Source of the DNA: Rhodocyclaceae bacterium
GTDB lineage: Bacteria; Pseudomonadota; Gammaproteobacteria; Burkholderiales; Rhodocyclaceae
Assembly (NCBI GenBank): GCA_003963315.1
Contig: RXJP01000015.1
Coordinates: forward strand, 1,235 to 36,970
Reading direction: 5' to 3'
DNA length: 35,736 bases
The notes under the pieces were generated by a model. It worked only from the letters and a program-made list of their open reading frames with translations. It ran no database searches and was not told where the DNA came from. The position numbers were made by a program, and so were the translations under genes. Positions 8,782 to 17,690 of this stretch are shown piece by piece. How positions within the stretch are numbered: position 1 is the first letter of the stretch; every line of letters begins with the position of its first letter.

Positions 8782-10557
8782 TCATTGCCTCATCGCGTCC
8801 AAACGACCCTGGGTGGCCGACAAATCCGATTGCCAGTCGCTCTGGTCCCGGATGATGGTCGGTTTGAGGAGGATTACCAATTCCCGTTTCTTATAGGCTG
8901 CAGTTTTCTGCCCGGCCAAACCGCTTGCCACAGAATCCAGAGTGCCGGGCAATCCGTTATTGCTGGACGTTTGCTGCTGGCTCATGAGCCCTCCGATGGC
9001 GGCGATGTATCCATCAGAGACACGGACGATGCTATCGCTTTCATTCACCGTGCTGGAGGCCAAGGGCAATACAAGGCTTCCGCCCGAAGTGCCCAAATTG
9101 ATGGTCTTGGTCTTTTCTGTCACGGAACTGACCGTGGGATGCACATGGAGGATCACATCACTACCCTCGTCGATCTGCGGCATGACGTCCAGGGAAATGC
9201 CCGAGAAGAACGGTGTCAGCGTGACGGTGGGTGACGTAGTCGTGGCGCCGGTGCCCGTCGTCGTCGTAGTACTGATGTTGGTCACGAAGAAATCGTCGCT
9301 GCCCACCTTGAGCAAAGCCTTCTGGTTGTTCAGGGTGGCGATGCGGGGACTGGACAGGACGTGCAGGGTGCCCTGCGTCTGTAGGAAATTGAGCAAAGCG
9401 GCAAAACTGGGGGTTTGGAAGGCGAGGCCCAGGAGCCCCCCCGTAGCCGAGGCGGCCATTGCACCAGCAACGCCAGTAGCAATGGCGCTGCCATTGGCAT
9501 CAATGATCGTGCCGGCGATGCTCGAAAGGGCGCTGGTGCCCGTTGCCACGGTGCCGCCGGAAGGCTGGAGAACCGTACTGGCGCCTGCGGAACCGAAGGT
9601 TGCGCGAGTCGTCCCGCTACCCCGGAACGCAGCCCAATTGATGCCCGATTGATAGTCGTCGTTCAGTTCCACCTCGATAATCTTGGCTTCCAGCATCACC
9701 TGACGCTCAACGGCCAATTGGGTCGCCTTCAGATAGGCTTCCACGTTGCGCATGTCCAGGGGATACCCCCGCACAACGACGACGCCCGACGCCGGGTTGA
9801 GGACAACGCTACGCCCATCCGCTGTCCCCACCACCGCCGTCAACGCGGTGTTGACGTCCTTCCAAAAGTCGGCGTCGATGGTGGTCGAAATCCGGGCGCC
9901 ACCCGCACCGCCGGTGGCGGCCGTGCCGGCGCCGGTGCCGGGTGTACCGGTGGTCCCCGTTCCCCCGACGGCGCCCGTGGTGCCCGTACCCGTCCCGTTC
10001 GATCCTGTCCCGGCCAGGCTTGTGGACGTCAATCGGGTATCCGTGGTGCCCTGACGGCGTCCTGCCAAGTAATTCAGTTGGAACACGCGGGTCTGCAAGG
10101 TGTTGGACTGGATGCTGATCCGGTTCCCCTGCACCCGATATTCGTAGCCGTACAGCTCGCGCAGTGCATCCAGGGCTTCGCGCACCGTCACATTGCGCAG
10201 GGTGACGGAGATGTTCCCGACCACATCGGGGCTGACCAGCATGCTGTACTGGGTGCCGCTGACAATGCCCTGGAAAACCTGGGCAGCAGGGGCATTTTGG
10301 ACGTTGAGGTCGAACCGGCCATCCGTGGCCTTGGATTGCCTGGGTGCATCGGTCTGCAAGGGCGGCAGCAGGGACAAATCCAGATTGGCGGGAGGTGTGG
10401 GGGCTGCCGGCTTTGCCGCCAGCGCCTGTTTCATTTCCTCCTGGATGGAGTCCCTCACCACCCCGGGTTTGGTGGTCGGAGCACCAGCACAGGCGGTCAG
10501 CGCTATGGCGGCAACCAGGGACGCAGCCTGACCGGCACGTAAGCTGCGCCGGATCAT
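8782..10557 (-). CDS. mshL: MshL, outer-membrane secretin of the MSHA pilus
   Basis: Forms the outer-membrane pore for the pilus. The 591-residue precursor is a lipoprotein (leader ending LTAC, Cys23). Next come an STN/N0-type domain (~82-155) with FDLNVQNAPAAQVFQGIV and VTVREALDAL, an N1-like part and the secretin core (~285-575) with VLSSPRIATLNNQKALLKVG, PFFSGISLDVMPQI and VRVSDGYIAAIGGLM. A Gly/Thr-rich low-complexity stretch (~178-222) interrupts the N domains. The start ATG overlaps the mshK stop (ATGA) and has GGGAG eight bases before it. The C-terminus carries the typical KRELVILLKPTII. Confidence 0.95.
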   Translation of the reverse strand: MIRRSLRAGQAASLVAAIALTACAGAPTTKPGVVRDSIQEEMKQALAAKPAAPTPPANLDLSLLPPLQTDAPRQSKATDGRFDLNVQNAPAAQVFQGIVSGTQYSMLVSPDVVGNISVTLRNVTVREALDALRELYGYEYRVQGNRISIQSNTLQTRVFQLNYLAGRRQGTTDTRLTSTSLAGTGSNGTGTGTTGAVGGTGTTGTPGTGAGTAATGGAGGARISTTIDADFWKDVNTALTAVVGTADGRSVVLNPASGVVVVRGYPLDMRNVEAYLKATQLAVERQVMLEAKIIEVELNDDYQSGINWAAFRGSGTTRATFGSAGASTVLQPSGGTVATGTSALSSIAGTIIDANGSAIATGVAGAMAASATGGLLGLAFQTPSFAALLNFLQTQGTLHVLSSPRIATLNNQKALLKVGSDDFFVTNISTTTTTGTGATTTSPTVTLTPFFSGISLDVMPQIDEGSDVILHVHPTVSSVTEKTKTINLGTSGGSLVLPLASSTVNESDSIVRVSDGYIAAIGGLMSQQQTSSNNGLPGTLDSVASGLAGQKTAAYKKRELVILLKPTIIRDQSDWQSDLSATQGRLDAMRQ

Positions 10558-10991
10558 TGCTTAAGCTCCCGTGTTACAACAGGCTTCCCAACCTTTTTCG
10601 CCATAGTCTTTTCGATGAGCACCCGTTTTTCAACGGACGGATTCAATTTCAGAATTTCTTTTCCACCTAACCCCGTCAAAACTACTTGATTGTCGGTGAT
10701 TGCAGTTACCCGGGCACCGGCAATTTCCCCGCCCAGTTCAACCATTTGGCCATTGATCATGGCAGCCGGTTTTCTCCCCGGACGCAGGATCACAGTTTGT
10801 AAAACAGCGGCGGGCACGGCGTCGGCGTCGGCTTCTGTTGCCGGTTTCGCCGAGGCATCCAGGACCATGGGCCGGGTTGGGTCTTTCATTCCTTCGCCGT
10901 CAGCAGCATTGGCGAGGAAGGGGAACAAGGCCAGTAGTCCGATAGCGGCGGATAGCCAAAAATAGCGGACGGTTCTCATAGCGTCAGCCAT
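10554..10991 (-). CDS. mshK: MshK, MSHA pilus assembly protein
   Basis: Small periplasmic or inner-membrane component (145 residues), recognised by position and by the pattern DPTRPM after the signal and GxxV..IxxNxVxLxGxxGxxxLxL in the C-terminal half, as in PilP/GspC-like proteins. An N-terminal hydrophobic signal spans residues ~9-29 (ending FLANAA). The ATG at 10991 is preceded by AGGA with six bases of spacing and is preferred. A second ATG at 10979 overlaps the mshJ stop and would give 141 residues. The gene overlaps both neighbours, so mshJ, mshK and mshL form one translational unit. Confidence 0.85.
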   Translation of the reverse strand: MADAMRTVRYFWLSAAIGLLALFPFLANAADGEGMKDPTRPMVLDASAKPATEADADAVPAAVLQTVILRPGRKPAAMINGQMVELGGEIAGARVTAITDNQVVLTGLGGKEILKLNPSVEKRVLIEKTMAKKVGKPVVTRELKQ

Positions 10992-11620
10992 GTCTTGTCC
11001 TGGCTCAGGGTATACAGTGTCAGCGTCAGATCCACTTTGGGATAGGCGGTGACGCTAAGAACCATGTCACCCCACAACACTTTTTGCGGCGCCTTTTCCA
11101 GGGCGTCCAGATAAGCCACCAAATCCTGATAGCTGCCGGCCAGGGTGATCCGCAATCCATGCTTGAACAGTTTGGGCGGGCTTTTGCCATCGCCCGTCGT
11201 AATACCTTCTGGAGGCAAGGTTTCCAGGCTGACGACCTGCAACGTACGATTGCCGGACAACAAGTTGTCCAGGAATATGGGCATGGAGGCAGCCGGAACA
11301 AATGATTGCTGGATGTCTCTGATACGGGGCTCCTGTTGGAGCAGGGTGCGCTGCGCCTGCTCGATGGCGGCCCGTGTGCTTGTATTTGGGTTGGCCGCCT
11401 GGAGCTCCAAGCCTGCGACCTGCCCGATCAGGCCCTGGGCGGCAATTCTGTCCTGGCTGGCCTGCGCCGCCATTTTTCTTGATTGGGTGAACATCGGCTC
11501 GACCCACTGACCGATTCCCAGCATCAGTGTTCCGCCCACCAGGGCAATCGCGATGATGTTCCGTTCCCGCACGGCCAACCCGGAGAACCAGTCGACGTAA
11601 CGCTGCCAGAGGGACATCAT
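10976..11620 (-). CDS. mshJ: MshJ, PilO/GspM-like MSHA assembly protein
   Basis: Bitopic inner-membrane protein of 214 residues. A cytoplasmic stub is followed by a membrane segment (~21-38, IIAIALVGGTLMLGIG), then a coiled coil (~45-105) and a periplasmic ferredoxin-like half with FLDNLLSGNRTLQVVSLETLP and GSYQDLVAYLDALE. This layout is that of PilO/GspM, which pairs with the PilN-like protein encoded just upstream. The ATG at 11620 overlaps the stop of the PilN-like gene (ATGA), and AAGGGAAG precedes it at good spacing. Confidence 0.9.
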   Translation of the reverse strand: MMSLWQRYVDWFSGLAVRERNIIAIALVGGTLMLGIGQWVEPMFTQSRKMAAQASQDRIAAQGLIGQVAGLELQAANPNTSTRAAIEQAQRTLLQQEPRIRDIQQSFVPAASMPIFLDNLLSGNRTLQVVSLETLPPEGITTGDGKSPPKLFKHGLRITLAGSYQDLVAYLDALEKAPQKVLWGDMVLSVTAYPKVDLTLTLYTLSQDKTWLTL

Positions 11621-12273
11621 GATTTCTTCCCTTCTCCAGGCGCACCCTCCCCTTGGGCGCTTCCGGATGTCAGGGTGAATTCAAGATATCGAGGGCGGCG
11701 ACTACTTCCCTCCGCATTCTCATCGGGTTTGGGCACCTGAATTTTCATGCCGGAAAAACTACGCCCAGCCAGCACCTGCTCTTCATTAAGTCGCCTCAAA
11801 TACTCGGCGACAATGGCGCGGTCTATTGCGCGCCCTGTCAACTCCAGGCTACCCGACGCACTCACCGAAATCCCGGTGAGCCAGATCCCCTGAGTCGTAC
11901 GTCGGGCCAATGCCTTCAGCACGTCCACATACCCGTTACCGGGAACCGGAGCGCCGCTGCCGGCTGCGGCCATTACCGCATCCCGTGCCTCAATCTGCGC
12001 CCGGAGTTTGTCCAATTCCGACTGCAAGGAAGCATCCGGCTTGGCACTGGCGACTTTCAGCGTCAGCAGGGAAACCCTGTCTTGGAAGGTCTTCAATTGG
12101 TCCGCCGCCGCCGCTGCGTCGGCTTTGAATGCCTGCAAACGGGCGGTGCAGATTGTCCCCAACACACCAACCAGCACCAAACTCGCAAGAACAGCCCATG
12201 CCACATTAGCGGGGGAGACAAAATCAATCTTCGGCCGCAGGGCGGGATTGAGCAGATTGATCTGTTGGCTCAC
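11617..12273 (-). CDS. mshI2: MshI2, PilN-like MSHA assembly protein
   Basis: Inner-membrane protein of 218 residues beginning (V)SQQINLLNPALRPK. The INLLP-like motif is the PilN segment that binds PilM. A transmembrane helix follows at about residues 24-46, then a coiled coil (~50-105) and a periplasmic PilN domain with TTQGIWLTGISVSASGSLEL and FSGMKIQV. The GTG at 12273 overlaps the mshI stop and is preceded by GAGGGGGAG. A longer frame from 12315 would lie inside mshI and is rejected. In other organisms this gene is often simply labelled PilN domain protein. Confidence 0.9.
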   Translation of the reverse strand: MSQQINLLNPALRPKIDFVSPANVAWAVLASLVLVGVLGTICTARLQAFKADAAAAADQLKTFQDRVSLLTLKVASAKPDASLQSELDKLRAQIEARDAVMAAAGSGAPVPGNGYVDVLKALARRTTQGIWLTGISVSASGSLELTGRAIDRAIVAEYLRRLNEEQVLAGRSFSGMKIQVPKPDENAEGSSRRPRYLEFTLTSGSAQGEGAPGEGKKS

Positions 12274-13199
12274 GCCGCGCTCCCCCTCAGTGCGGCCCCG
12301 ATGGTGGTGAGACATTGCGCCTGACGCACGGGATTTTCCAATCCCGGAATGGCGCTGATATCCAACACATCGGCAAGGCTAAGGACGTCCACGGGCATGC
12401 CCAGATAATCGGCTAGGAACGTCTGCAGGGACTGGCTTTTCGCTCCCGGGGCAATCAGCAGTTTTTGGATTGGGATCGCGCTGAATTGACGGTCAAAATT
12501 ATCCAGGGACCGCTGCAACTCCAAACCAATCCGTTCCAGCAACTGCTCCAGCCGGGAGGGGTCCGCGGATTCCAACTGCCTGCTGCCCACCTCCACCCGC
12601 CGCACCATGCAAAGCTCGCCTTGCGCGGTAAAGGTCAGGATGCCGCCAGCCTCGTCCAATGCCAGGAATGCCAAACCACGGCCTTCTGTCTCGCTCAGCG
12701 CGGCAATATTACGCTGGGCCATTTCCGCAATATCGATGACCTGCAAATCCACCTTGGCATCAAAGAACTGACGCATCAGGGACGCCACCACATCATTCTT
12801 GCAGGCTGCCACATAGATGCTCTTGGCCCGCCCCTGGGCGCCCGTCGCAGGCACTTCCAACACATCCAGAGAAGCCTGATCCGGCGGGAAATCGATCATG
12901 TCCTTGATCTTCCAGCGCACCGCCTCTTTCATGTCCGCCTTGGCAACGTCGGGCGCCTCGGTTTGGAAGAACTGGTAGCCGCCTTGGGGCAATACGGTAA
13001 CGCAGGGATTCTTGTCCAGCGCGAACGCGCCTCGCACAGCACTTAGGGTAGTGACTTCATCCGCGCCCCGTTCAAAGGACGCCAGCAATTCCACCTTGGG
13101 GCGCCCGCTTCCGTTGCGAATACGTGCGACATCAATCCGTCCCGGATAGAGACAGACTGCGGTCAACCCCGATGAATTGCGCTTACCCAGCGGCAACAT
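12270..13199 (-). CDS. mshI: MshI, PilM-like actin-fold MSHA assembly protein
   Basis: Cytoplasmic PilM/GspL-type protein (309 residues) that should bind the N-terminus of the PilN-like partner and link the membrane complex to the ATPase. Recognisable parts are the actin-fold beginning LTAVCLYPGRIDVARI, the segment ADMKEAVRWKIKDMIDFPPD, and LLERIGLELQRSLDNFDRQF in the second half. The ATG at 13199 has a GGGGG stretch just upstream. A GTG at 13208 in the same frame is possible but lacks a Shine-Dalgarno. This is the first gene of the I-I2-J-K-L-M-N block, whose members overlap or nearly touch. It follows mshQ after about 120 bases. Confidence 0.88.
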   Translation of the reverse strand: MLPLGKRNSSGLTAVCLYPGRIDVARIRNGSGRPKVELLASFERGADEVTTLSAVRGAFALDKNPCVTVLPQGGYQFFQTEAPDVAKADMKEAVRWKIKDMIDFPPDQASLDVLEVPATGAQGRAKSIYVAACKNDVVASLMRQFFDAKVDLQVIDIAEMAQRNIAALSETEGRGLAFLALDEAGGILTFTAQGELCMVRRVEVGSRQLESADPSRLEQLLERIGLELQRSLDNFDRQFSAIPIQKLLIAPGAKSQSLQTFLADYLGMPVDVLSLADVLDISAIPGLENPVRQAQCLTTIGAALRGSAA

Positions 13200-13208
13200 T
13201 TCCCCCAC

Positions 13209-13318
13209 TTAGCCATGATTCAATAACCCAAGCGAAGGATAACGGGGGGGCACCCAGGCAATCGCCCGGTAAAGCCGTGAAAAACAGGCCAATTAGGCAA
13301 GCCTAATGCCACGTCAGA
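13209..13318 (-). other. mshQ-mshI intergenic region with 16-bp palindrome
   Basis: Between the mshQ stop and the mshI start. It holds the perfect inverted repeat ATTAGGC-TT-GCCTAAT at 13292-13307, only 11 bases after the mshQ stop, followed on the minus strand by a T5 run six bases further on. It may be a weak terminator or a protein-binding site. No clear promoter for mshI was found. Confidence 0.45.
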
Positions 13319-16300
13319 TCAATACCGCTCCCGGCGATAGACGACCTTGTTATTCCCCTTGAACACGCCAAAGGTTGCCCGCGCCGTCGGGTCGGTCGCT
13401 GTGGCGGAACGCCAGGGATACTCCAACCAGCTCGGCAAGTTGAGCGTCAGATCCAGATAACCCGTCACGCCGGGCGCCGATAACGATAATCCCAGGTTCC
13501 CGGCCAAGGCGGTTGCGGTACCGCAAGCGCCGCTATTGCAGGTCAGCGCCGTGGTTCCCACGGTGAGCCCTGTCGTCGGGCTCAACACGTTCTGTGGCGA
13601 TGTCGGCGCTGCCGACAAGGCGGTACAGTTGTCGCTTGCATTCTGGGCCCAACCTTGCCCGCTGTAGTACTCGGCCAGGGAGGTGACCGGCAAGGCCAGG
13701 AGTTCCGAGCCATAGGCATTGGCCATGCGGAAGCGCCCAGTCATGAATTGGTTGCTCGACATCACGGTACTCGCCACGGTCTGGGATGTGTTGATGGTGT
13801 AAGTCCCCGCACCACCCGTCCCCGTGACCAGCGCGGTGATCGTTGTCCCCGCTGCCACTCCGCTGCCGGATATCGATTGGCCGACAGCAAGCGTCCCGCA
13901 GCCAACGGCGGTTACCGTCAGTGTCGTACCGGCTATCGAGCCGACCCAGGCGGCGCCGTTGTCAAAACAGACGGGTACCGCGCTGGTGATAGCCGTGCTG
14001 CTTACGGTTTGCGACGGGAACACGGTATAGGTTCCCGTCCCGCCGGTACCCGTTCCCAACGCCGTGATGGTGGTTCCAGCAGACACGCCGGTGCCGTACA
14101 GGACTTGGCCAATGGACAAAGTTCCCGATGTGACCGCAGAAACCGTGAGCGTCGTTCCCGAGATGGCCCCGGTCACTGCCGCACCGCTTCCTCCATTGAT
14201 GGAACTGGGGTTGCCGGTAACGCCCGCCTCGTTGAGGTCTTCCAGCAACACATACATTCCCAGTATCGGGGAGTAAGGCGCCACGGGCGATGTAGCAGAA
14301 CGCAACAAAGCCAAGGTGTCGCCAGCGCCGAAGGTCAGCGTGCCAGTTCCATTGTTACCGCTGGTAATCGTGGCACTGGCGGTGGCCAAACCGCTGCTGT
14401 CCCAGCTTGGCGTCGTCGAGGGAGCGGCTGCCAGATAACTGGCGGTGAGCTTTGTCTTGGTCGTTCCGTCCAATCGGATAGACGCGCATGTGGTGGTCGG
14501 CGCGGTGCAATTACTGCTGGATAAATTAAGGGGGCTGGCCAGTTTCCAGATGCCGCCACTCCCCACTGTGCCCAGATAGTTGGCCGTGACGGCCGGCGTG
14601 GATGCCGCGCTCAATGCTTTCACCGTTACGCTTGGCGCATTGCTGAAACCGAAGGGCTGTCCCAAATAGGTGAACGTTCGCTTGGGTGATGGGGCGGATG
14701 CGTTGCAACTGGCGTCCGCCGTATTAAACGTCTTGAACAAAGGCGTATTGAGATTGACCTGAAAACTGGCCGGTACGAAACGCCCGGTGTAGGTGACCGA
14801 GTTCGATCTGAAATAGCGTTGCGACTTGGTCGAATCCGCGGCGTCCACGGCGGTAAAGGTCCGGTCCTCCAGTTCCCAACTGAACGCCCCGGCCTCGCTA
14901 TAGGCTGCACTCGATGTTGACAAGGCGCCGCTGCTGTAACTCCAGCTGCTGACGGCAAACGCCCCGGGGACGCAGGTATAGCCGTTAGAAGCACAATAGC
15001 TCGGGTCCGGCAGCACGAGATTCCCCGGAACCAAGGTTGGCTGTCCCTGATAGTTGCTGGTGGTGGTGCCGGCATTGTTCTTCGCCACAATGCCTGAGAT
15101 GTTGAATGGGGCGCCGGCCGCGTGAACAACGCCCCCACTTGCACTCATGGCAATGCTGTTCTGGAGCGTACGAGAGGTACCGGCCGTCGTCCAGGTACCA
15201 TCCTGCGCCGCCACCCCCGTTGTGCTCAGGTAGGAAGGACGAATGGAAAACGCGTCCGACGAGCAGCCGTACTGGCCGTTGCTGTTGTTGGTGATTTTTA
15301 CCCGCACTATCGGCCAGGAGTTCACCGGCGTCACGGTGGACATGGTGATTCGACTGCTTCCGCCCCCACCCGGGAAACTCTGGTTGAACGCGGCCAGTCC
15401 CGAATCCAGGCCGGAGGTGATGACAGACCAGCTGGAGCGACAACCGCTGCTGTCCATCGTTCCGGAATCGTCACTGGCATTGAGGAATTGGATGTTAACT
15501 GTGGCGCTGGAATTGGATGGCGAGCCGCTTCCGTTCAATGACACCACATCCAGGTTGCCCGACGTGGTGCCATTACCTGACGCAAAGGATTGCCCGGCCA
15601 CCTTGGTGCGGATCAGGCCCGAGGTGGCGCCGCTGGCAGTATTGGTTTCGAAGGCATTGAAACGGCCCAGGGTCGCGCCGCAAATGGCACAGGAACGCAG
15701 ACTGCCATCCCGCTGCAAGCCCTGCACTTCGTTGTTGTAGATGGAGGCAATCTCCGTGGCCGCCAGCACGCTGTTGTATACCTTGACCTCATCGATGTTG
15801 CCAACAAGGCGGAAGCCTGAGTTCGCTTCAGCTCCGGCGGAAGCGTTTTCACCACCGATGGATGCGGTTCCCGAATCGCTACCCCAACTTCCCGTGTAGG
15901 TTTGCGACACGTTTGCCACGAGGCCTGATGCGCTATAGATGTATAAGGTTCTGGTCTTCGCCGTCGCATCGTGGACCGCAACAACGAGATACCAAGTATT
16001 GGCGCTGATGAGCGAGGATGTATCAAAAATAACGGGACTGACATTGCGCGAGAAGAAACGCAGCGCACCGTTCCCGCTACTGCAATCCACACTGCCGTCG
16101 TTACAGCCATCGCCCAGGCTGATGGCGAAACCACCGGTGTTGTTCTGGTCATCCACGAAAATCCGCTGACCGCTCTTGGTTGGGTTGGAAGACTTGAACC
16201 AGGCGGTAATTGTGAAGTTGGTATATCCAGACGTATTTCCCAGATTGGGAAAGCTGGAGGGCAAAGATACATAGCCCGTCGAGCCATCAAAACCATAACC

Positions 16301-17182
16301 GGTGCACATTTCCCCACTCGAAGCCACGGTGATCCCGGAGCCAAAGGTGGCGTTGTAGACCGTACCGTTGCCACTCGAATCGGCTGCGGTAGTGCCCGCA
16401 CATTCGTCGAAGTAGTACTCGGCGATGGGCAGCGTCGGCTTGTAAAAGCGCAGCGCGGAATAAGCCAGGGAGTTGATGGTCGCCAGGTCTACCAAACCGT
16501 AGTCCGAAGTACTCAACTGCCATCCCACCTGCCCCACGCCCTGAGATACGTTGGCGATGTCTTTGTACTGGTAAACGAAATCGCCGCTATCCAACAAAAT
16601 CATCTGGACATTGAACAAGCTGTTGCCGCTATTCCATTCCTTCATCTGGGACCAGGTCACCACAAAGCAGGCGTTGGTCGCCGAAATGGGGCAGTTACCG
16701 GTGGTGTAGGCTTTGTAGGTGACCCTCCCGGCGCAGCCAGCGGAACCGGCACCCGCCGGGCAAAAGTCCGCCCCATAGACGCGCATGGTGTTGTTCATGT
16801 TGGCGTCGGGATAGCTGTAAGGATAGGTTGGTGGCGGTCCTTGGGATTGGGTGCCATAGCCGCAATAATTGTTATTGAACTGCAGGCGGCCATTGGAAAT
16901 GATGCGCACCTGGGTGTAGGTCGTGGCGCCGTAGGTGAAGTTGAATCCCAGGTTGATGGGCGCCGTGCCATCATCGTCCACCGGGGCGCTATTCCAGGCG
17001 GCGCACTGGGATGACCCACCCCAGGTCACGTCGGTATGGCTGGTGTTGTCTATCCAATTAAGCGTGGCCGGCGCATAACCATAGGTTGCAGCCTGGCCGA
17101 CACCGAGCCAGCCCAGACAGAAAAAAAACAGGCAGGCAGCAGCATAGCGGATTGCGTTGGGGCGGTAATCGGCTGCATCCAT
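13319..17182 (-). CDS. mshQ: MshQ, giant modular MSHA-associated surface protein (DUF6701)
   Basis: Largest gene of the window, 1287 residues from the ATG at 17182. That start is preceded by AAAGGAG (12 bases before), which lies inside the longer frame from 17209, so the shorter form is preferred. A signal peptide of about 31 residues ends GVGQA. Then follow a nidogen-like beta-rich domain (~35-245, with [10 protein letters not shown] and [11 protein letters not shown]), a LamG-like domain (~255-485, EYYFDECAG to [10 protein letters not shown]) and, from ~500 to the end, a DUF6701-type region with paired cysteines and the closing [18 protein letters not shown]. Two 63-residue repeats (1005-1067 and 1081-1143) interrupt the DUF6701 part. 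MshQ is probably exported with the pilus and acts as tip or surface adhesin; that role is inferred. It is followed by mshI and preceded by mshP. Confidence 0.93.
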   Translation of the reverse strand: MDAADYRPNAIRYAAACLFFFCLGWLGVGQAATYGYAPATLNWIDNTSHTDVTWGGSSQCAAWNSAPVDDDGTAPINLGFNFTYGATTYTQVRIISNGRLQFNNNYCGYGTQSQGPPPTYPYSYPDANMNNTMRVYGADFCPAGAGSAGCAGRVTYKAYTTGNCPISATNACFVVTWSQMKEWNSGNSLFNVQMILLDSGDFVYQYKDIANVSQGVGQVGWQLSTSDYGLVDLATINSLAYSALRFYKPTLPIAEYYFDECAGTTAADSSGNGTVYNATFGSGITVASSGEMCTGYGFDGSTGYVSLPSSFPNLGNTSGYTNFTITAWFKSSNPTKSGQRIFVDDQNNTGGFAISLGDGCNDGSVDCSSGNGALRFFSRNVSPVIFDTSSLISANTWYLVVAVHDATAKTRTLYIYSASGLVANVSQTYTGSWGSDSGTASIGGENASAGAEANSGFRLVGNIDEVKVYNSVLAATEIASIYNNEVQGLQRDGSLRSCAICGATLGRFNAFETNTASGATSGLIRTKVAGQSFASGNGTTSGNLDVVSLNGSGSPSNSSATVNIQFLNASDDSGTMDSSGCRSSWSVITSGLDSGLAAFNQSFPGGGGSSRITMSTVTPVNSWPIVRVKITNNSNGQYGCSSDAFSIRPSYLSTTGVAAQDGTWTTAGTSRTLQNSIAMSASGGVVHAAGAPFNISGIVAKNNAGTTTSNYQGQPTLVPGNLVLPDPSYCASNGYTCVPGAFAVSSWSYSSGALSTSSAAYSEAGAFSWELEDRTFTAVDAADSTKSQRYFRSNSVTYTGRFVPASFQVNLNTPLFKTFNTADASCNASAPSPKRTFTYLGQPFGFSNAPSVTVKALSAASTPAVTANYLGTVGSGGIWKLASPLNLSSSNCTAPTTTCASIRLDGTTKTKLTASYLAAAPSTTPSWDSSGLATASATITSGNNGTGTLTFGAGDTLALLRSATSPVAPYSPILGMYVLLEDLNEAGVTGNPSSINGGSGAAVTGAISGTTLTVSAVTSGTLSIGQVLYGTGVSAGTTITALGTGTGGTGTYTVFPSQTVSSTAITSAVPVCFDNGAAWVGSIAGTTLTVTAVGCGTLAVGQSISGSGVAAGTTITALVTGTGGAGTYTINTSQTVASTVMSSNQFMTGRFRMANAYGSELLALPVTSLAEYYSGQGWAQNASDNCTALSAAPTSPQNVLSPTTGLTVGTTALTCNSGACGTATALAGNLGLSLSAPGVTGYLDLTLNLPSWLEYPWRSATATDPTARATFGVFKGNNKVVYRRERY
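13754..13942 (-). repeat. MshQ internal repeat, copy 2 (63 residues)
   Basis: Encodes a Gly/Thr/Ser/Val-rich unit starting [13 protein letters not shown] and containing [13 protein letters not shown] and SQTVAST. It matches copy 1 at 42 of 63 residues by eye, while the DNA has diverged much more. It is separated from copy 1 by 13 residues that include VCFDNGAAW. Confidence 0.85.
13982..14170 (-). repeat. MshQ internal repeat, copy 1 (63 residues)
   Basis: Encodes [13 protein letters not shown] followed by [26 protein letters not shown] and SQTVSST. The same kind of module is known to me from phage tail-fibre and large adhesin proteins. It sits inside the DUF6701 region of MshQ. Confidence 0.85.
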
Positions 17183-17228
17183 GGATTCACAGGGCTCCTT
17201 TGATCCCATGCTTGCGGGTGTGATTCAT

Positions 17229-17690
17229 TTAATTCGTCACCAGCGTCGAAAGCCGTCGCTCCACATAAAGATTGGGCAGGCTGGCGGACGTGTTGGGACA
17301 CGTGGCATTGTTGCACGCAGTAGCGATGATTTGATAGGAGACCGGGGAGGAGGCACCTTCAACGTAGGTGGCGCTGGTGCAGTCCACCCTAACAGTGACA
17401 TTGGTCATCCCTTGTAAAGACGGAAACGTCACCGTCGCCCCGGCCGCGCTCCGGCAGTTGGTGCTGAAGGTGCCGGCGGTGTTGTTGATGACTTGATACA
17501 CACCCCAGTCCACCCCGGCCCGAGCGCCCTGCAAGACAACAGAGCCCGTCACATCTTGCGCGAAGCCCAGTTGCTGGGTGCCACTGATGGTCACCATGAA
17601 CGCACCCAGGGCGGCCAGAATCACGACGATGAAGATCGCCGCCGCCGTGGTGAAGCCCGATTGTTGGCGCTCAGGGCTGGTTGTCCACAT
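17229..17690 (-). CDS. mshP: MshP, PilX-like minor pilin component
   Basis: Minor pilin-like protein of 153 residues. The N-terminal hydrophobic helix follows SGFTTAAAIFIVVILAAL, with Gly12-Phe13 as a possible prepilin peptidase site. The glutamate normally at mature position 5 is absent (Ala instead), as is usual for MshP/PilX-type proteins. The C-terminal half has CTSATYVEG, IATACNNATC and ends ERRLSTLVTN, which resembles other MshP tails. The ATG at 17690 overlaps the mshO end by 20 bases; an ATG at 17699 is also possible. The next gene is mshQ. Confidence 0.82.
   Translation of the reverse strand: MWTTSPERQQSGFTTAAAIFIVVILAALGAFMVTISGTQQLGFAQDVTGSVVLQGARAGVDWGVYQVINNTAGTFSTNCRSAAGATVTFPSLQGMTNVTVRVDCTSATYVEGASSPVSYQIIATACNNATCPNTSASLPNLYVERRLSTLVTN

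Noticed and set aside
9415..10542. Long open frame opposite mshL
   Set aside because: It is a shadow of the secretin gene with repetitive Gly/Arg content and no ribosome-binding site.
13754..14170. Prophage remnant, because of the tail-fibre-like repeats
   Set aside because: The repeats are in frame inside mshQ, and no other phage gene is near.
13754..14170. CRISPR-like repeat array
   Set aside because: Only two copies, 189 bases each, coding and diverged at DNA level.
13655..14524. Open frame opposite the mshQ repeats
   Set aside because: It is antisense of a Gly/Thr-rich coding repeat; the Arg/Gly-rich product looks like nothing known.
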